Positions 22,701-31,713 of a stretch of 64,000 nt of DNA are shown here, one piece after another (position 1 is the first letter of the stretch; the number at the start of each line of letters is the position of its first letter). The notes below the pieces were generated by a model. It was not told the DNA's origin. It made no database searches and was given only the letters and a program-made list of their open reading frames with translations. This DNA comes from Pyropia yezoensis (Eukaryota > Rhodophyta > Bangiophyceae > Bangiales > Bangiaceae), in assembly GCA_009829735.1 (NCBI GenBank), contig CM020620.1:18434354-18498353 (forward strand). Reading direction: 5' to 3'. Both the position numbers and the translations under genes were made by a program.

Positions 22701-23869
22701 ACATCCTGGGGCCCCTACCTGAAACATCCAGTGGCAACATATACCTGCTCATCATATGTGACCGGTTCTCCAAGTTCACTCGAGCAATCCCGCTGAGGAC
22801 CATCACGGCTCTGGATGTCACGTCAGCCTTCTGGGAGTACTGGATAGCTGCCTACGGCCCTCCAGACTCCGTCTTAACCGACAACGGTCCCCAGTTTGCA
22901 TCCCTGTTCTTCCAAGGAGTCTGTGACCTGATGGGCATCAAGAGCTTGTACACTACGACGTACCACCCTCAAAAGAACGGCCACGTGGAACGATTCAACC
23001 GGACCCTAGTAGACATGCTACGGCACTACGTGGAGGAGCACCAAGAAGACTGGGACGAGCTCCTGGCTGTCCTCACTCTAGCCTACAACTCCCGAGTTCA
23101 CCGGACAACTGGGGTCGCTCCACTCGACTTTGTCACCCCAAGGCGGCTGACCAACTTCTCCCTGGAAAGAATACCAGACAGTCTCCAGCCTGCACTGAAG
23201 TCAGGTCCCAAGGCAAAGGATGAGTTCCTGGAACAACTGAAGCTCCTGCTCCCAAGAGTCAAGGAGTCAATCTCGAAGACCCAGGAGCGATACAAGCGGG
23301 GCTATGACAAGGGCGTTCGGGAAAAGAACAAGGAACTGGGTGGTGGCGACTGGGTTTTTGTGGACAACCATAGCAAGACCCGGGGGAAGCTGGACTCGAA
23401 GACGGATGGACCTTATGAGATCCTGAATACGGACGGTTGGATCTTTCTTCTAGACGTGGATGGCTCCCCGTACCGCGTGAGCAGCGACCATGTCACCCGA
23501 GCTCCACCGCCAAGCCAACGGGACTTGACCCGGCGCAAGCGGGCCGCAGTACCCTGGCTATCCCAAGAAGAAGGTCGGGAATATGTCTACGTCAAGTTTG
23601 TGGACCATGCCTGGAGAGACGGACGCCTGTACCTGCGAGTACGCTGGTTCGGTTTTAACCCGGCAGATGATACCTGGGAACCCTCAAACCGGCTACCCAT
23701 CGCGGATGTCTGTGCCTACACGCGACGGAACGGGATAGAGGGCACTCCAGTGGCCAGAGCCGGCAAGATTCTGGAGTCGGACTCGGAGGAGGACGAAGAG
23801 GATGGGGCCAACCAAGACCCTCGGGACGAGCCGAGTTCATCCGCAACGGATGCGGAACAAGAGGATTGA
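19754..23869 (+). CDS. G2 Pol polyprotein: protease, reverse transcriptase, RNase H, integrase, chromodomain
   Basis: The frame is open from just after a TAA (19751-19753), overlaps the gag end by 28 bp in the -1 frame, and has no ATG near its start, so it is most likely made by -1 frameshifting. In order: aspartic protease VADTGAGPS (near 20006), RT with VYLDDIIVFS (YLDD at 21377-21388), RNase H (ETDACGVQVG; TDHASLRWL), integrase with a zinc-binding HHCC region (AGHPGIN ... CVSCARN), catalytic MDILGPLP, LTDNGPQF and a Glu in YHPQKNGHVERFN, and a C-terminal chromodomain (LYLRVRWFGFNPADDTWEP near 23628-23685) followed by an acidic tail. The integrase-chromodomain order defines chromoviruses, whose chromodomain steers integration to marked chromatin. 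All catalytic motifs are intact. Confidence 0.97.
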   Translation, partial: GLLGPGKRVGQALSPSVFPNLRRQGTSTCSPLACREKGRQLPAQPVAAWTPCLFKGTLLVLRKENLKINARMRVGDSLPQAVTPVADTGAGPSVITENLLPPGWRRHAWRAPTRTHIVDASGQTLRPLGRLPAAIYVNNEPMLFPFLVVKTLSVPLILGWDFQKQHVKSILPGEGKVQFNHGFVSPVLEHLDAKVRVAKSKRERIPPSTLTLFKPVLLPPRSETKVQVTTRIAGQCLIYGRKEFPAKHRLYLAHGHHKKVERHTPFPVLIVNVSRKPITLAKGARVGRAEPYRGSARAMSREDLLNLQQELASNLTALDVPPKQEQAGSATPKPEQAPPGMPKVKQENVPPDLKEALEKLLQEYRHLWSGELGKMDATLHRIQLKPEAKPVHMQPYRAGPHRRDEIEKQTNKMLKMDVIEPSDGEWAFPVVVVLKTGGHFRFCVDYRRLNEMTVKDVYPIPRMDDCLDFLGDATLFSTLDCNAGYWQIPLADEDKDKTTFTCHLGPFRCKRLPFGLTNAPATFQRAIDIILSGLRWRTCLVYLDDIIVFSKTPAEHLEHLREVLALLSKAGVTLKAEKCHLFETEVEYLGHVLSPGELRVNEKNIKALRHARQPKTQTELKSFLGMCNVYRRFVRDYALIARPLTKLTSKKLPAQLPVFEEKQTAAFEELKKRLTTTPVLALPKREGQFVLETDACGVQVGCSLLQQQPDGHFLPIGYYSRVLTPAEKNYSTTERECLAVVWACFLLRPYLEGQEFLIRTDHASLRWLLCMDSSQGRVARWRLRLSEFKYKVCTRAGREHHCADTMSRLETPAADTGPIPEEIPCFILPNVGRGWHAPLYETPEAHQPVTIHRMLEAQLTDPQCLELRHQMDLNRNSRFSESTDGLLVRVSPFDGATQVYVPRGLRADILRLEHSSPQAGHPGINRMYASMRRHYYWETMASDVHKYLEACVSCARNRLSQRKKTSKLRLFPAAEPFASLSMDILGPLPETSSGNIYLLIICDRFSKFTRAIPLRTITALDVTSAFWEYWIAAYGPPDSVLTDNGPQFASLFFQGVCDLMGIKSLYTTTYHPQKNGHVERFNRTLVDMLRHYVEEHQEDWDELLAVLTLAYNSRVHRTTGVAPLDFVTPRRLTNFSLERIPDSLQPALKSGPKAKDEFLEQLKLLLPRVKESISKTQERYKRGYDKGVREKNKELGGGDWVFVDNHSKTRGKLDSKTDGPYEILNTDGWIFLLDVDGSPYRVSSDHVTRAPPPSQRDLTRRKRAAVPWLSQEEGREYVYVKFVDHAWRDGRLYLRVRWFGFNPADDTWEPSNRLPIADVCAYTRRNGIEGTPVARAGKILESDSEEDEEDGANQDPRDEPSSSATDAEQED
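19769..19775 (+). promoter_or_regulatory. -1 ribosomal frameshift slippery heptamer GGGAAAC
   Basis: In the gag frame it reads G GGA AAC, the canonical X-XXY-YYZ arrangement, two codons before the gag stop and inside the 28-bp gag/pol overlap. Slipping by -1 enters the open pol frame. A hairpin with TTCTCCC/GGGAGAA arms (about 19840-19863) and a smaller CAGGGTA/TACCTG one lie downstream, but farther away than the usual 5-9-nt spacer. Confidence 0.75.
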
Positions 23870-24014
23870 GAAGAAGGGAACGGGTATATCAAGGAGAACA
23901 CGCAATACAAGCATGGAACAATCAAGGAAAACAAGCACCCGCTCGGGCAACCCTTCTCTCCGCCTCTTCCCTCCTCGCTTCTCCCAAGCCCCTCACCCTC
24001 CTTGCCTCCATCTA

Positions 24015-26132
24015 CTACTCCCGGCGCGGACGCTGAGCCGCGGGAGTGTCCTCCAGCGCTGCCTCCGCGGCACGACGGGAACCGGAGGAAGACGGGATGA
24101 CGTAGTGCGGTGGACGCGGTGCATCCCGGTATGACGCCATCGGAGTAGTACCGGTAGTTGCCGGGGGCTCCCGCTCATCCAGATATGCCCGTCGGCGCCC
24201 CTGGAAGCCAGTGAAGGTTTCTGACCACTGCTGGGCCAAGCCATGCCGCGTCAAGGTCGCCAGAAGTTCGCCAACCACCGGGCTGTTCGACATCTGGCCG
24301 CTGACCGCGCAAGCAAACACCCGGTCAACCACGTTGTTCAAGACGCTGGCGTAAGTGCCCAGCACCAGGGAATACCCGACGCCCTCAACCTGCACCGGAA
24401 GACGACCCAGCTGGTCTTCAATCATACCGACGTCGTACTGGTCGCATGTCGGGCCACCTTGGTTCAGGTACCAGTCAGGCACCCGGAAGCGGGTAAGGCG
24501 CAGAGTCGGCGCCGGAATCTCGAACCGCCCCGAGGATGACACCACCGGACGGTCCACAACGGCCCCCGAAACCGGAGTACCCAACTCCAGCGGAGGCACA
24601 GCGCCGCCGGCGTTGGAAGAAGGCGTCCGAAGCGGAGCGGCCGGAGTGGTGGGCGACCGCACGGTCACCCCCAGACTCGCCGCAGACAGGCGCGGTGCCG
24701 GAGGAGCTTGAAGTACCGGCACAGCCGGAACAGGGCGTGAACGCGCCGGCGACGGTTCCGGCGAGGCCACCGGGGCGATAGGTGCAACAGGAGGAAGCGG
24801 AGCCGCCGCAGACGCCTGACCGACCGCCGCGGCCCATCCCGACTCCTGCACCGGCGGCCCAACTGGTAGAAGATCAAGGGCGGCCGGGGCAAGAAAGCTA
24901 CCTAGCTGCGGCCACGCCGGAAGCGGCGTCGCCAGCTGCACCTTGGCCGGAAAAGACTGGTAGACGACCTGCGCCCAACCGAAGCCATCCCGACGCGGGC
25001 GGTTCTGGTCGGCAATCGCGTTCAAGAAGTTCCGGTCATGCACCGGCACCAGACGCCGGAAGTCAATCATCGCCTGGAAGAGCTCCTTGTACTCTTCGTC
25101 CTGGCTGCACAGAAAGTCGACGGTCAACTTGTCGACAATCCAGACCATCAGGAGGTCAGGGAGAAACCAAAGCCGGTTGGACACCAAGACCTCGTGAAGC
25201 CAGTGGTTGGCCGCCAAGACTGTCATCTCGGACGTGTACATCATGTACGGGATCGAGTGGAAGAAGCCCTTGATCGACGCCTGAGTCAAGGCGTCCAAGA
25301 AGTACCAGGTGAAGGGGATGCTGGAAGGAGCAAACCCGACCGGGGTCTCGACTTCCTGCTGCTGCGGGATGACCTTGGGGTAGTACGCCGCCCGGTTAGC
25401 CTTATCCAGCTTCCAGAACTCCTGATGGTTGCAGCTCACGAGGAAGTCACGCTGACGGCCGCGTCGCTCGCCTTGCTCCCGTGCCGGTGACAACTTGGAG
25501 TACTTCCGGGTCAGGAAAGGCGGCTCCAGAGCGACCATGCTCGGACGGGGGTCGCTGTTCAGGCTCCCCGACCCCTTGAGCGCCTCGTCCCAGACCTTGA
25601 GCGCCCGGTGGACGTACCCTTCCTCCTCCGGCCACCGGAGAACGGACGCGGACACGCGACGCTCGGTCAAGGGCAGATCCAGCACCAGCGCGAAGGGGAG
25701 ATCCTCCAGACGAGCAGCCCAAGAGGAACCCGAGAAGCTCTGGGAGCGGTCTTGTGCCAGGCGCATCTGGTCCGCCGTGTGAAGACGAGCCTTATCCATC
25801 TCTGTCAAGACCCCGCGCTGGAGTTCCTTGCGCCAGAGGTCCAAGCAATCCTGCTGGCACTGGGCCGCGCCGGCGTTGCCGACCACCGTGGAGTAACGCC
25901 GGGCCGCCAGAGGGTCCTGCCCAAGAAGCATCTCCGGGAGACCCACCGGGGGGGTCTCGACCGGGTGCATCACAGAAGCCGGGGGAACCCGATCCGTCCC
26001 CGCCGTGGCGACCGGCGCCGACATCGACACCCGAGGAACGGGAGGCAGGAGAGGGGCGCGACTACCCGAGTTCTCCTCCGCAACACTCGCCGCCGGAACC
26101 ACGGGCCCAGCTTGGATCTCGGAACTGGACAT
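24015..26132 (-). CDS. Antisense accessory ORF of Gypsy element G2 (unknown function)
   Basis: 705 codons from the MSSSEIQ ATG at 26132; the frame is open upstream to 26324, inside the 3' LTR. It runs opposite to pol and stops 145 bp beyond the pol stop. It has a Pro/Ala-rich N-terminus, then a ~330-residue apparently folded domain (EPPFLTRKY, RQRDFLVSCN, AAYYPK, VETPVGF, LAANHWLHEV), a Pro/Ala-rich linker, and a second folded region (VPDWYLNQGGPTCDQYDVG ... ETFTGFQGRRRAYLDE). The central domain parallels that of the G1 antisense ORF in motif order and spacing. No catalytic signature is recognised. It is probably transcribed from the 3' LTR side. Confidence 0.8.
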   Translation of the reverse strand: MSSSEIQAGPVVPAASVAEENSGSRAPLLPPVPRVSMSAPVATAGTDRVPPASVMHPVETPPVGLPEMLLGQDPLAARRYSTVVGNAGAAQCQQDCLDLWRKELQRGVLTEMDKARLHTADQMRLAQDRSQSFSGSSWAARLEDLPFALVLDLPLTERRVSASVLRWPEEEGYVHRALKVWDEALKGSGSLNSDPRPSMVALEPPFLTRKYSKLSPAREQGERRGRQRDFLVSCNHQEFWKLDKANRAAYYPKVIPQQQEVETPVGFAPSSIPFTWYFLDALTQASIKGFFHSIPYMMYTSEMTVLAANHWLHEVLVSNRLWFLPDLLMVWIVDKLTVDFLCSQDEEYKELFQAMIDFRRLVPVHDRNFLNAIADQNRPRRDGFGWAQVVYQSFPAKVQLATPLPAWPQLGSFLAPAALDLLPVGPPVQESGWAAAVGQASAAAPLPPVAPIAPVASPEPSPARSRPVPAVPVLQAPPAPRLSAASLGVTVRSPTTPAAPLRTPSSNAGGAVPPLELGTPVSGAVVDRPVVSSSGRFEIPAPTLRLTRFRVPDWYLNQGGPTCDQYDVGMIEDQLGRLPVQVEGVGYSLVLGTYASVLNNVVDRVFACAVSGQMSNSPVVGELLATLTRHGLAQQWSETFTGFQGRRRAYLDEREPPATTGTTPMASYRDAPRPPHYVIPSSSGSRRAAEAALEDTPAAQRPRRE

Positions 26133-26316
26133 GACGTCCAGACTCCGGGGGAACGAGAGGGCCAAGGTGAAGGAGAGAAGGGGGGCAGAGAACCGGAGCA
26201 GGTGATCGTGACCAGGGTGAAGACGCTCGACCTCGGCACCGGTGTGGACGTGCTCGAGGCTGTGCACGGTGGCACCTGGTTCGGCACGAGGACGTGCCGG
26301 ACTAGGGAGGGAGCTA

Positions 26317-26887
26317 TGTAGCATCCCTGGCCCTGACTTGGCGCCGACCCGGGACTACAACCAGAGGGCACCAGGTGCCAGAACACGCCCGCCGTGTGGT
26401 GATGGTTGGCGGCCGTGGCCCGTGCCCGGCACTGGGATGCGGTGGACTACGCTATCCACACGTGAGAGAGGGATTGCTGATGGGTTTTTGCATACTTGTG
26501 AGGGACTTGATTTGAGAGAATTTGAGTGTGAGATTAGTGAGTGGGAATAGAATTAGTAGTGATAGTGGCCCCCGACCTGACGAGGTTAGACTCGGGTCGG
26601 GGCCACTCGGGGTTATGGGGAGGCTACCTGGCCAACGTGCCGAGGCTCCCCCAGATGCACGTTAAGAGGGACAGCGAGGCGCCCTTGGCCCGCGCCCTCA
26701 GGAAAAAGACAACTGCGCGTTTGCTTTCCTCTTCCCCGTGTGCACTACCGTGCGTATCTGTTTGCTCTGCGAGCAGGCACGTGAGGCAACAGGCATACCA
26801 TTCTCGTAGTTCCCCTTTCTGTGTTACCTGTCCCCTTCCCCCGAGGGATATTGACACGTGTCTGAGAGGATCGAGTTTTATACCACA
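26317..26887 (+). repeat. G2 3' LTR (571 bp)
   Basis: TGTAGCATCC...ATACCACA; preceded by the purine-rich ACTAGGGAGGGAGCTA (polypurine tract) and followed by the TSD GGGTG at 26888-26892. Confidence 0.95.
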
Positions 26888-28560
26888 GGGTGGCATAGTT
26901 TGCCTTAACCCCCAACATATCCAGCACTCCCTGAAACAGTACAGACGCAAATTGCGGTCCATTGTCCGATAGTGTACTATCCGGAATGCCATACGCGGCA
27001 ACCCAGTGATCTAGGAAGGCTGACACGACCGACATGGCCGTGATCTCTGGCAGAGGGATCGCTCGCGTAAGTTTCGTGAAGCGGTCACAGATGACCAGGA
27101 GGTACTGGTTGCCCTCCTTGGTCACTGGCAGTGGCCCAAGGATGTCCATCGCCAACGCGGCAAAGGGCTCCTTGGCCGGGAGCAATAGCATAGCCGTAGT
27201 AGGCCGCCGTTCCATCAGACGGTTCTGTGCACAACTTGTGCAGGTAGCCACCCATCTGTAGATGTCCACCACCATGGACGGCCAGTAGTACCTGGTCCTC
27301 GGGGTCTGGTACAGTTTACTAGACCCCAGGTGTCCACCCGTGGGAGCGTTGTGCTCCCTCTCAAGGATACTGTCCTTGAGGGATGCGGGGACGACAAGTT
27401 GTTCGGTCCCCTGGAATACCCCCCTCCTCATGAGGAGGCCATCGTCTCCCAGAAAGAACCGCGTCTCCGCCACTGTATCCAGTGTATCCCTCTGCGACTT
27501 GCAGAAGGGATCCTCGGCCTGGGCCGTCACCACCTCGTCCAGGGACAGGGGCAAGTACTTCTTGTTCCCTGGCGCCTCGGGGTACAACGCCTGACCCGAG
27601 CGCGTGACTACCCCCACGATGGGGATGTCCTCATCGACTGGGTTAATGTCCAGCCCCTCGGTAGGTACCCGAGAGAGGCCGTCGGCAAGGGCATGTTGCC
27701 TGCCAGGTCGGTACTCAATATCAAAGTTGAAGGGTGCCAGTCGCACCCTCCACCGGTTGAGACGAGTGTTCGTACAGTCCGTCTTAAAGATGAACTGCAA
27801 CGCGCGGTGGTCACAGCGGATAAGGAACTTCTCACCCTCTAGGTAGTGACGAAGTGACGTCACCGCCCACACCACTGCGAGTCCTTCCAACTAGGTGACT
27901 CCGTAGTTCTTGTCGGCCGCGTTCAGCCCCTTGCTGAAGTATCCCACCGGCAAGTACTCTTTGTCCGGCTGCTGCTGAAGCAACACACAACCAAGTTGGT
28001 CGTAGCTAGCGTCCACATCCAGGATGTAGTGACCTCCCCACCTGGGAATAGCCAGGATAGGGGGCTTCAGCAGAAGGTCCCAAAGAGTCTCAAAGGATTC
28101 CTGCTCCACCCGACTTGGGGGAGGCAGGTTCTTCGGTAGCGTTGAGCTCACTAACTCATTCAACGGCTTCGCCACCTTGGCGAAGCCCTTGGTGAAACGT
28201 CGGTACACGTTACACATCCCGAGGAAGCTCCTCATCTGGGTCTGGGTCCGGGGGTACTGAGCCTTACGGATGGCCCTCAAGTTCTTCTCGTTGACACTGA
28301 GACGCCCCGGACGGACAACATGTCCCAAGTATTCCACCTCTTGAGTGAAGAGGTGGCACTTACTCGCCTTCAGTGACACACCGGCGTCAGCAAGTAGCTT
28401 GAACACCGGGCCAAGATGGCCAATGTGTTCCTCCGGACTTCAGGAGAACACAATGATATCGTCTAGGTACACGGGACAGATCTGCCACCGTACTCCGGCC
28501 AGAATCATGTCCATAGCGTTGAGGGAACAGCCGCTGTGGCACTGGGGCAAGATCACTCTC
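26888..28560 (-). pseudogene. G1 Pol fragment: RT C-terminus, RNase H, integrase core
   Basis: Minus strand, from ~28530: MDMILAGVRW, the RT active site YLDDIIVFS followed at once by a TGA (28440-28442), EYLGHVVRPG, RNase H (DVDASYDQLG), a TAG (27891-27893) replacing the usual Glu before LEGLAVVWA, RNase H HALADGLSR, and integrase with CTSCAQN, MDILGPLP and LSDNGPQF, then severed at 26888 by the G2 LTR. The RT fingers/palm N-terminus, protease and Gag C-terminus are missing upstream, deleted by comparison with the co-linear G2. Confidence 0.92.
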
Positions 28561-29364
28561 AGTGCCCATAGTCTGGCGCGGCACGCTTGGTGTAGCCGCC
28601 GGCGTTTCCGGGGGGAACTCCCCCATGAAGGGCGTACGCCCCACCGAGTATGCTGTGGCTCCCTCGTTGGGAGTCACAGGTGTCGCCCCCTGTTCGGAGC
28701 GACCCGAGATAGGCGTAAGGAGGGATTCCCCCTGCGCCTGCGGGCTCGAAAGCCCCGATCCGGTCTGGACATTAAGGCCATCTGGCAAGCTCGCCACAAT
28801 CTGATTCAGAATAGTATTCGTCATCGTGACCACCAGGTCCGGCGAAGTCTGCCGCAATACATTGGTCGCTTCCCGACGGACAGTTTCCGCGAGGAGTGGA
28901 TTGTCGACTCCATTTGAGTCTCGGTCCGCCTCCGGGAGTCCACCTGAGGGGTAACCACGTTCCTCAGTGGTCTCAACCGGGGGCATGGGCGCGAGCCCAT
29001 CGCCGACCAACGGAGGTCCGCCGTCCTCCGAAAGCCTAGTTGGCGACGGCTCCAAGCCAAAGTTGGCTCCAACCCGAGTGAAACCCGCGGGGACAGTCCT
29101 CACCCCTTGGGACGTTCCCGTTGAGTGTACCACACGGTGGCCGGACTTCGGCCCACCCACATCAGAAGTGTCACCCGAGTGAACTCCCGACTGAGTCGGG
29201 GTGGCCTGTTGCCCGCCCGCACTTCCAGTCCTGCTGGCTTGAGGGACCTCTAGTCCCTCTGCGACCCCAGGTAAACCCACCTGTGTCTCACCAGTATTCA
29301 AAGGCACTGAAGTACGTGCGTCACCCGTGTACTCCCCGGACGACGGGGGGTCCGAACTAGCCAT
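28561..29364 (-). pseudogene. G1 Gag N-terminus, fused by deletion to the RT fragment
   Basis: The ATG at 29364 lies in the same ACCAACATGGC context as G2 gag. About 270 residues of Ser/Thr/Gly/Pro-rich sequence include a helical patch (ETVRREATNVLRQTSPDLVV). The deletion junction with RT lies at roughly 28510-28560. The core Gag domain and zinc knuckle seen in G2 are absent. Confidence 0.75.
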
Positions 29365-29463
29365 GTTGGTTGACGATCCGTATGACACGGTCCAAGTCCA
29401 CCGTTCCTCTGAGACAGAGAGCCCCCTACACCCGGGTGCACCCGGAGGTAAAGTTTACCTCTG

Positions 29464-29481
29464 TCCCCTGCTGCTCCACCA
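29464..29481 (-). other. G1 primer-binding site
   Basis: On the minus strand TGGTGGAGCAGCAGGGGA begins two bases after the 5' LTR; identical over 18 nt to the G2 site. Confidence 0.82.
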
Positions 29482-29483
29482 AA

Positions 29484-29952
29484 TGTGGCAAAAACCACTT
29501 ACACACACGGCACCCAAGTTGGGGCGGTGTACAAGGGCTGCCTCCCGTGTCGGGGGAACCGGAAGAAGTGCAAGTCGCACACACTCTGTCCCTGTTGTGG
29601 GGCAAACCCCCCACGGACAAACAAGAGGATGGTGTGTGGTCCAACAGTTTCTTGGTCGGGACGGGGACGCAGGGCCAAGCCCCGCTGTCCCTCCCCTTAT
29701 CCCCCCCGGGTCCCCTCAGAATCTCGCCACTCAGAATCTCCCACCCCAGCACCTGCCCACCGGGCCACACGAAAATTCAAGACGATAAATGCAGAAAACC
29801 CTCAAATCCAAGTTGGATTTACTACTAAGCTAACTATCCCAAACTTAGGGAATATGGACCCGAATGCAGGGGGAGGAACGGATCAGGCTAGTGGCCTGCC
29901 GCCCCGTGCATGGCACGTGTTGCCCCCTTACCTGGGGGTCAATACTGCCACA
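29484..29952 (-). repeat. G1 5' LTR (469 bp)
   Basis: TGTGGCA...TGCCACA inverted ends; nearly identical to 13539-14007; flanked on its outer side by the TSD CAACT (29953-29957). Confidence 0.93.
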
Positions 29953-30024
29953 CAACTGCGTGCTTGGCTGTGCCTCGTTGGACTCTTTATCACCTCTGGT
30001 TTCCCGTGAATGTAGCTGCGCAGC

Positions 30025-31713
30025 ATGGACAACCTGAGCGGGGTATGGGACGGGCGCACGGACGATGACGTCCAGGACGAGATAGAGCTGGCTGCCATTT
30101 TGGCGGTGAGGCGCGCCGCAGCGCGGCGGCGCCGTCTGGCGTCCGTTGGCGCGGCTGGGCGACGCCGCCGGGCGAGGTACCGGGGGTCGGTCCCAGGGCA
30201 CAGGCCAAACAAGCGCCGTGACTTTGAGATTGGCTACAACAGCATCATGCGGGACTATTTTGGCATTGACGGCGCGCCGCCCGCGTACGACGAGGCGGAC
30301 TTTGAGCGGCGGTTCCGCGTGCCGAAGGCCATTTTTTTGCGCGTGTACGAGGCGGTTCGTGACCAGCCTAGCTTCCGGCAGTCAGTCAACGCCACTGGTC
30401 GCAAGCAGGCGCACCCCTTGCAAAAGGTGGTCGCTGCCTTCCGGGTGATGGCCTACGGGGAGGCCTATGATCGCGCCGACGAGTACGTGCGTCTGTCCCG
30501 CTCAACGATTTCTGCCGCAAGCAAGAAGCTGATGTCGTTTATTGTGCGGCGGTTCTCACCACAGTATCTGCGTCAGCCCACCGTAGCCGAGGTCTCTGCC
30601 ATTATGGAGCGGAACGCGGAGCGCGGGCTGCCGGGGTGCATTGGATCTATTGACTGGAGCCACTGGCAATGGACGGCGTGCCCGAAAGGCTTTCAGGGGA
30701 TGTACCAGTCGGGGGACAAGGGAAAGCGCTCCATTGTCCTTGAGGCGGCGTGCGATGAAGACCTTTGGATTTGGCACTGGTACGTTGGCGCACCTGGCAG
30801 CTTTAATGACATCAACGTCCTGCACGAGTCCCCTCTCTACCAGGCGGTCACAAGTGGGGAGTGGCCTCCGGAACTGAGTTACACCGTGAATGACAGAACG
30901 CGCACCCTGCCATATTACCTCGCCGACAGTATCTACCTACGGTACCCTTTTATGGTGACGCCCTACCCGCAGCCAACCAAGACGATGAAGCAGCGTACTT
31001 TTAACCGCTTGCAGGAGGCGGTGCGCAAGGACGTGGAGCGCCTGTACGGCGTCATCACTGCACGCTTTCACATCGCGTTACATCCCGCGCGGTATGGGAC
31101 TGTCCAGCAGCTGACCACCACCGCCAAAGCCATCGCTATTCTGCACAATATGGTAGTTGAGGCGCGCCGGGATGGGTTCACTGGTCGTCGGCGTTCTACG
31201 GCTGCAGCTTTGGCGAGGGCGGTTGATCCAGAGTTTGATGTTTTGGTCGCGCCGGCTGCCGAGGCGGCCGTTGGCGAGGCTGCGCTTGGCGCGGCGGACG
31301 ACGCCAACAGTGAGGGACCTGTTGCTGAGTGGGCCGGCGCAGCTAGTGGCGATGCTGCGCCGGTGGCGGCGGACGCAGGGAGTGACGAGCAGCAGCCTGT
31401 AGGCAGCGCCGAGGGTGACCCTGAGCCGGCCGGCGCAGCCGATGGGCAGGATGCGCCGGGAACACCACCGGTTGAGTCAGACGACGCAGCCACTGGGCAG
31501 GCTGCGCCGGCTGCGCAACTGATGGCCGCTCCGGGCCACCCGCTCCCTCGTATCGAACCAGCTGAAGTTGCCGCCGAGGGTACATTCTGTCACGGTCTTC
31601 TGGCATGGGCGCGCGCGACCGACACTGGAGAGCATCTTGAACTGCGACACGACTTGTCTGAACATGTGTGGGCTGATAGGGGCCCTCTTCTTCAGCCCTA
31701 CTTGCAGGGGTAG
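30025..31713 (+). CDS. PIF/Harbinger transposase (plant transposon protein / DDE_Tnp_4 type)
   Basis: 562 residues from the ATG at 30025. Residues 1-60 are basic and Ala/Arg-rich. A helix-turn-helix-like stretch (YVRLSRSTISAASKKL) lies near 155-170. The DDE core has Asp210 in GSIDWSHW, Asp262 in APGSFNDINVL and Glu338 in RKDVERLYGV. IVLEAACDEDLWIWHWYVG and the whole order match the PF04827-type domain. Residues ~395-510 form an Ala/Gly/Asp-rich extension not expected in the family. The transposase cuts and pastes the element but needs the Myb-like partner for DNA binding and nuclear entry. The frame is intact, so it could be active. G1 sits ~70 bp upstream and separates it from its original promoter. 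Confidence 0.95.
   Translation: MDNLSGVWDGRTDDDVQDEIELAAILAVRRAAARRRRLASVGAAGRRRRARYRGSVPGHRPNKRRDFEIGYNSIMRDYFGIDGAPPAYDEADFERRFRVPKAIFLRVYEAVRDQPSFRQSVNATGRKQAHPLQKVVAAFRVMAYGEAYDRADEYVRLSRSTISAASKKLMSFIVRRFSPQYLRQPTVAEVSAIMERNAERGLPGCIGSIDWSHWQWTACPKGFQGMYQSGDKGKRSIVLEAACDEDLWIWHWYVGAPGSFNDINVLHESPLYQAVTSGEWPPELSYTVNDRTRTLPYYLADSIYLRYPFMVTPYPQPTKTMKQRTFNRLQEAVRKDVERLYGVITARFHIALHPARYGTVQQLTTTAKAIAILHNMVVEARRDGFTGRRRSTAAALARAVDPEFDVLVAPAAEAAVGEAALGAADDANSEGPVAEWAGAASGDAAPVAADAGSDEQQPVGSAEGDPEPAGAADGQDAPGTPPVESDDAATGQAAPAAQLMAAPGHPLPRIEPAEVAAEGTFCHGLLAWARATDTGEHLELRHDLSEHVWADRGPLLQPYLQG

Larger units (their letters stand above)
17238..26887 (+). mobile_element. Ty3/Gypsy (chromodomain) element G2, nearly complete, inserted in G1; TSD GGGTG
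   Basis: 571-bp LTRs at 17238-17808 and 26317-26887 (TGTAGC...ACCA[CG]A) are flanked by GGGTG (17233-17237 and 26888-26892). About four LTR differences are visible, so it is recent. Order: LTR, primer-binding site, gag (one in-frame stop), pol in the -1 frame, antisense accessory ORF, polypurine tract (near 26303-26316), LTR. It disrupts the G1 integrase coding sequence. Confidence 0.95.
13539..29952 (-). mobile_element. Ty3/Gypsy (chromodomain) element G1, minus strand, split by G2; TSD CAACT
   Basis: Two direct 469-bp LTRs (29484-29952 and 13539-14007) with TGTGGCA...TGCCACA ends are flanked by a perfect CAACT duplication (13534-13538 and 29953-29957). Reading the minus strand: 5' LTR, primer-binding site, gag N-terminus, internal deletion, RT C-terminus, RNase H, integrase, [G2 insertion], integrase C-terminus with chromodomain, a plus-strand antisense ORF, polypurine tract GAGGAGAGGGGAG, 3' LTR. 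The two LTRs show only about three differences by eye, so the insertion is young although the coding region is badly damaged. Confidence 0.92.
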
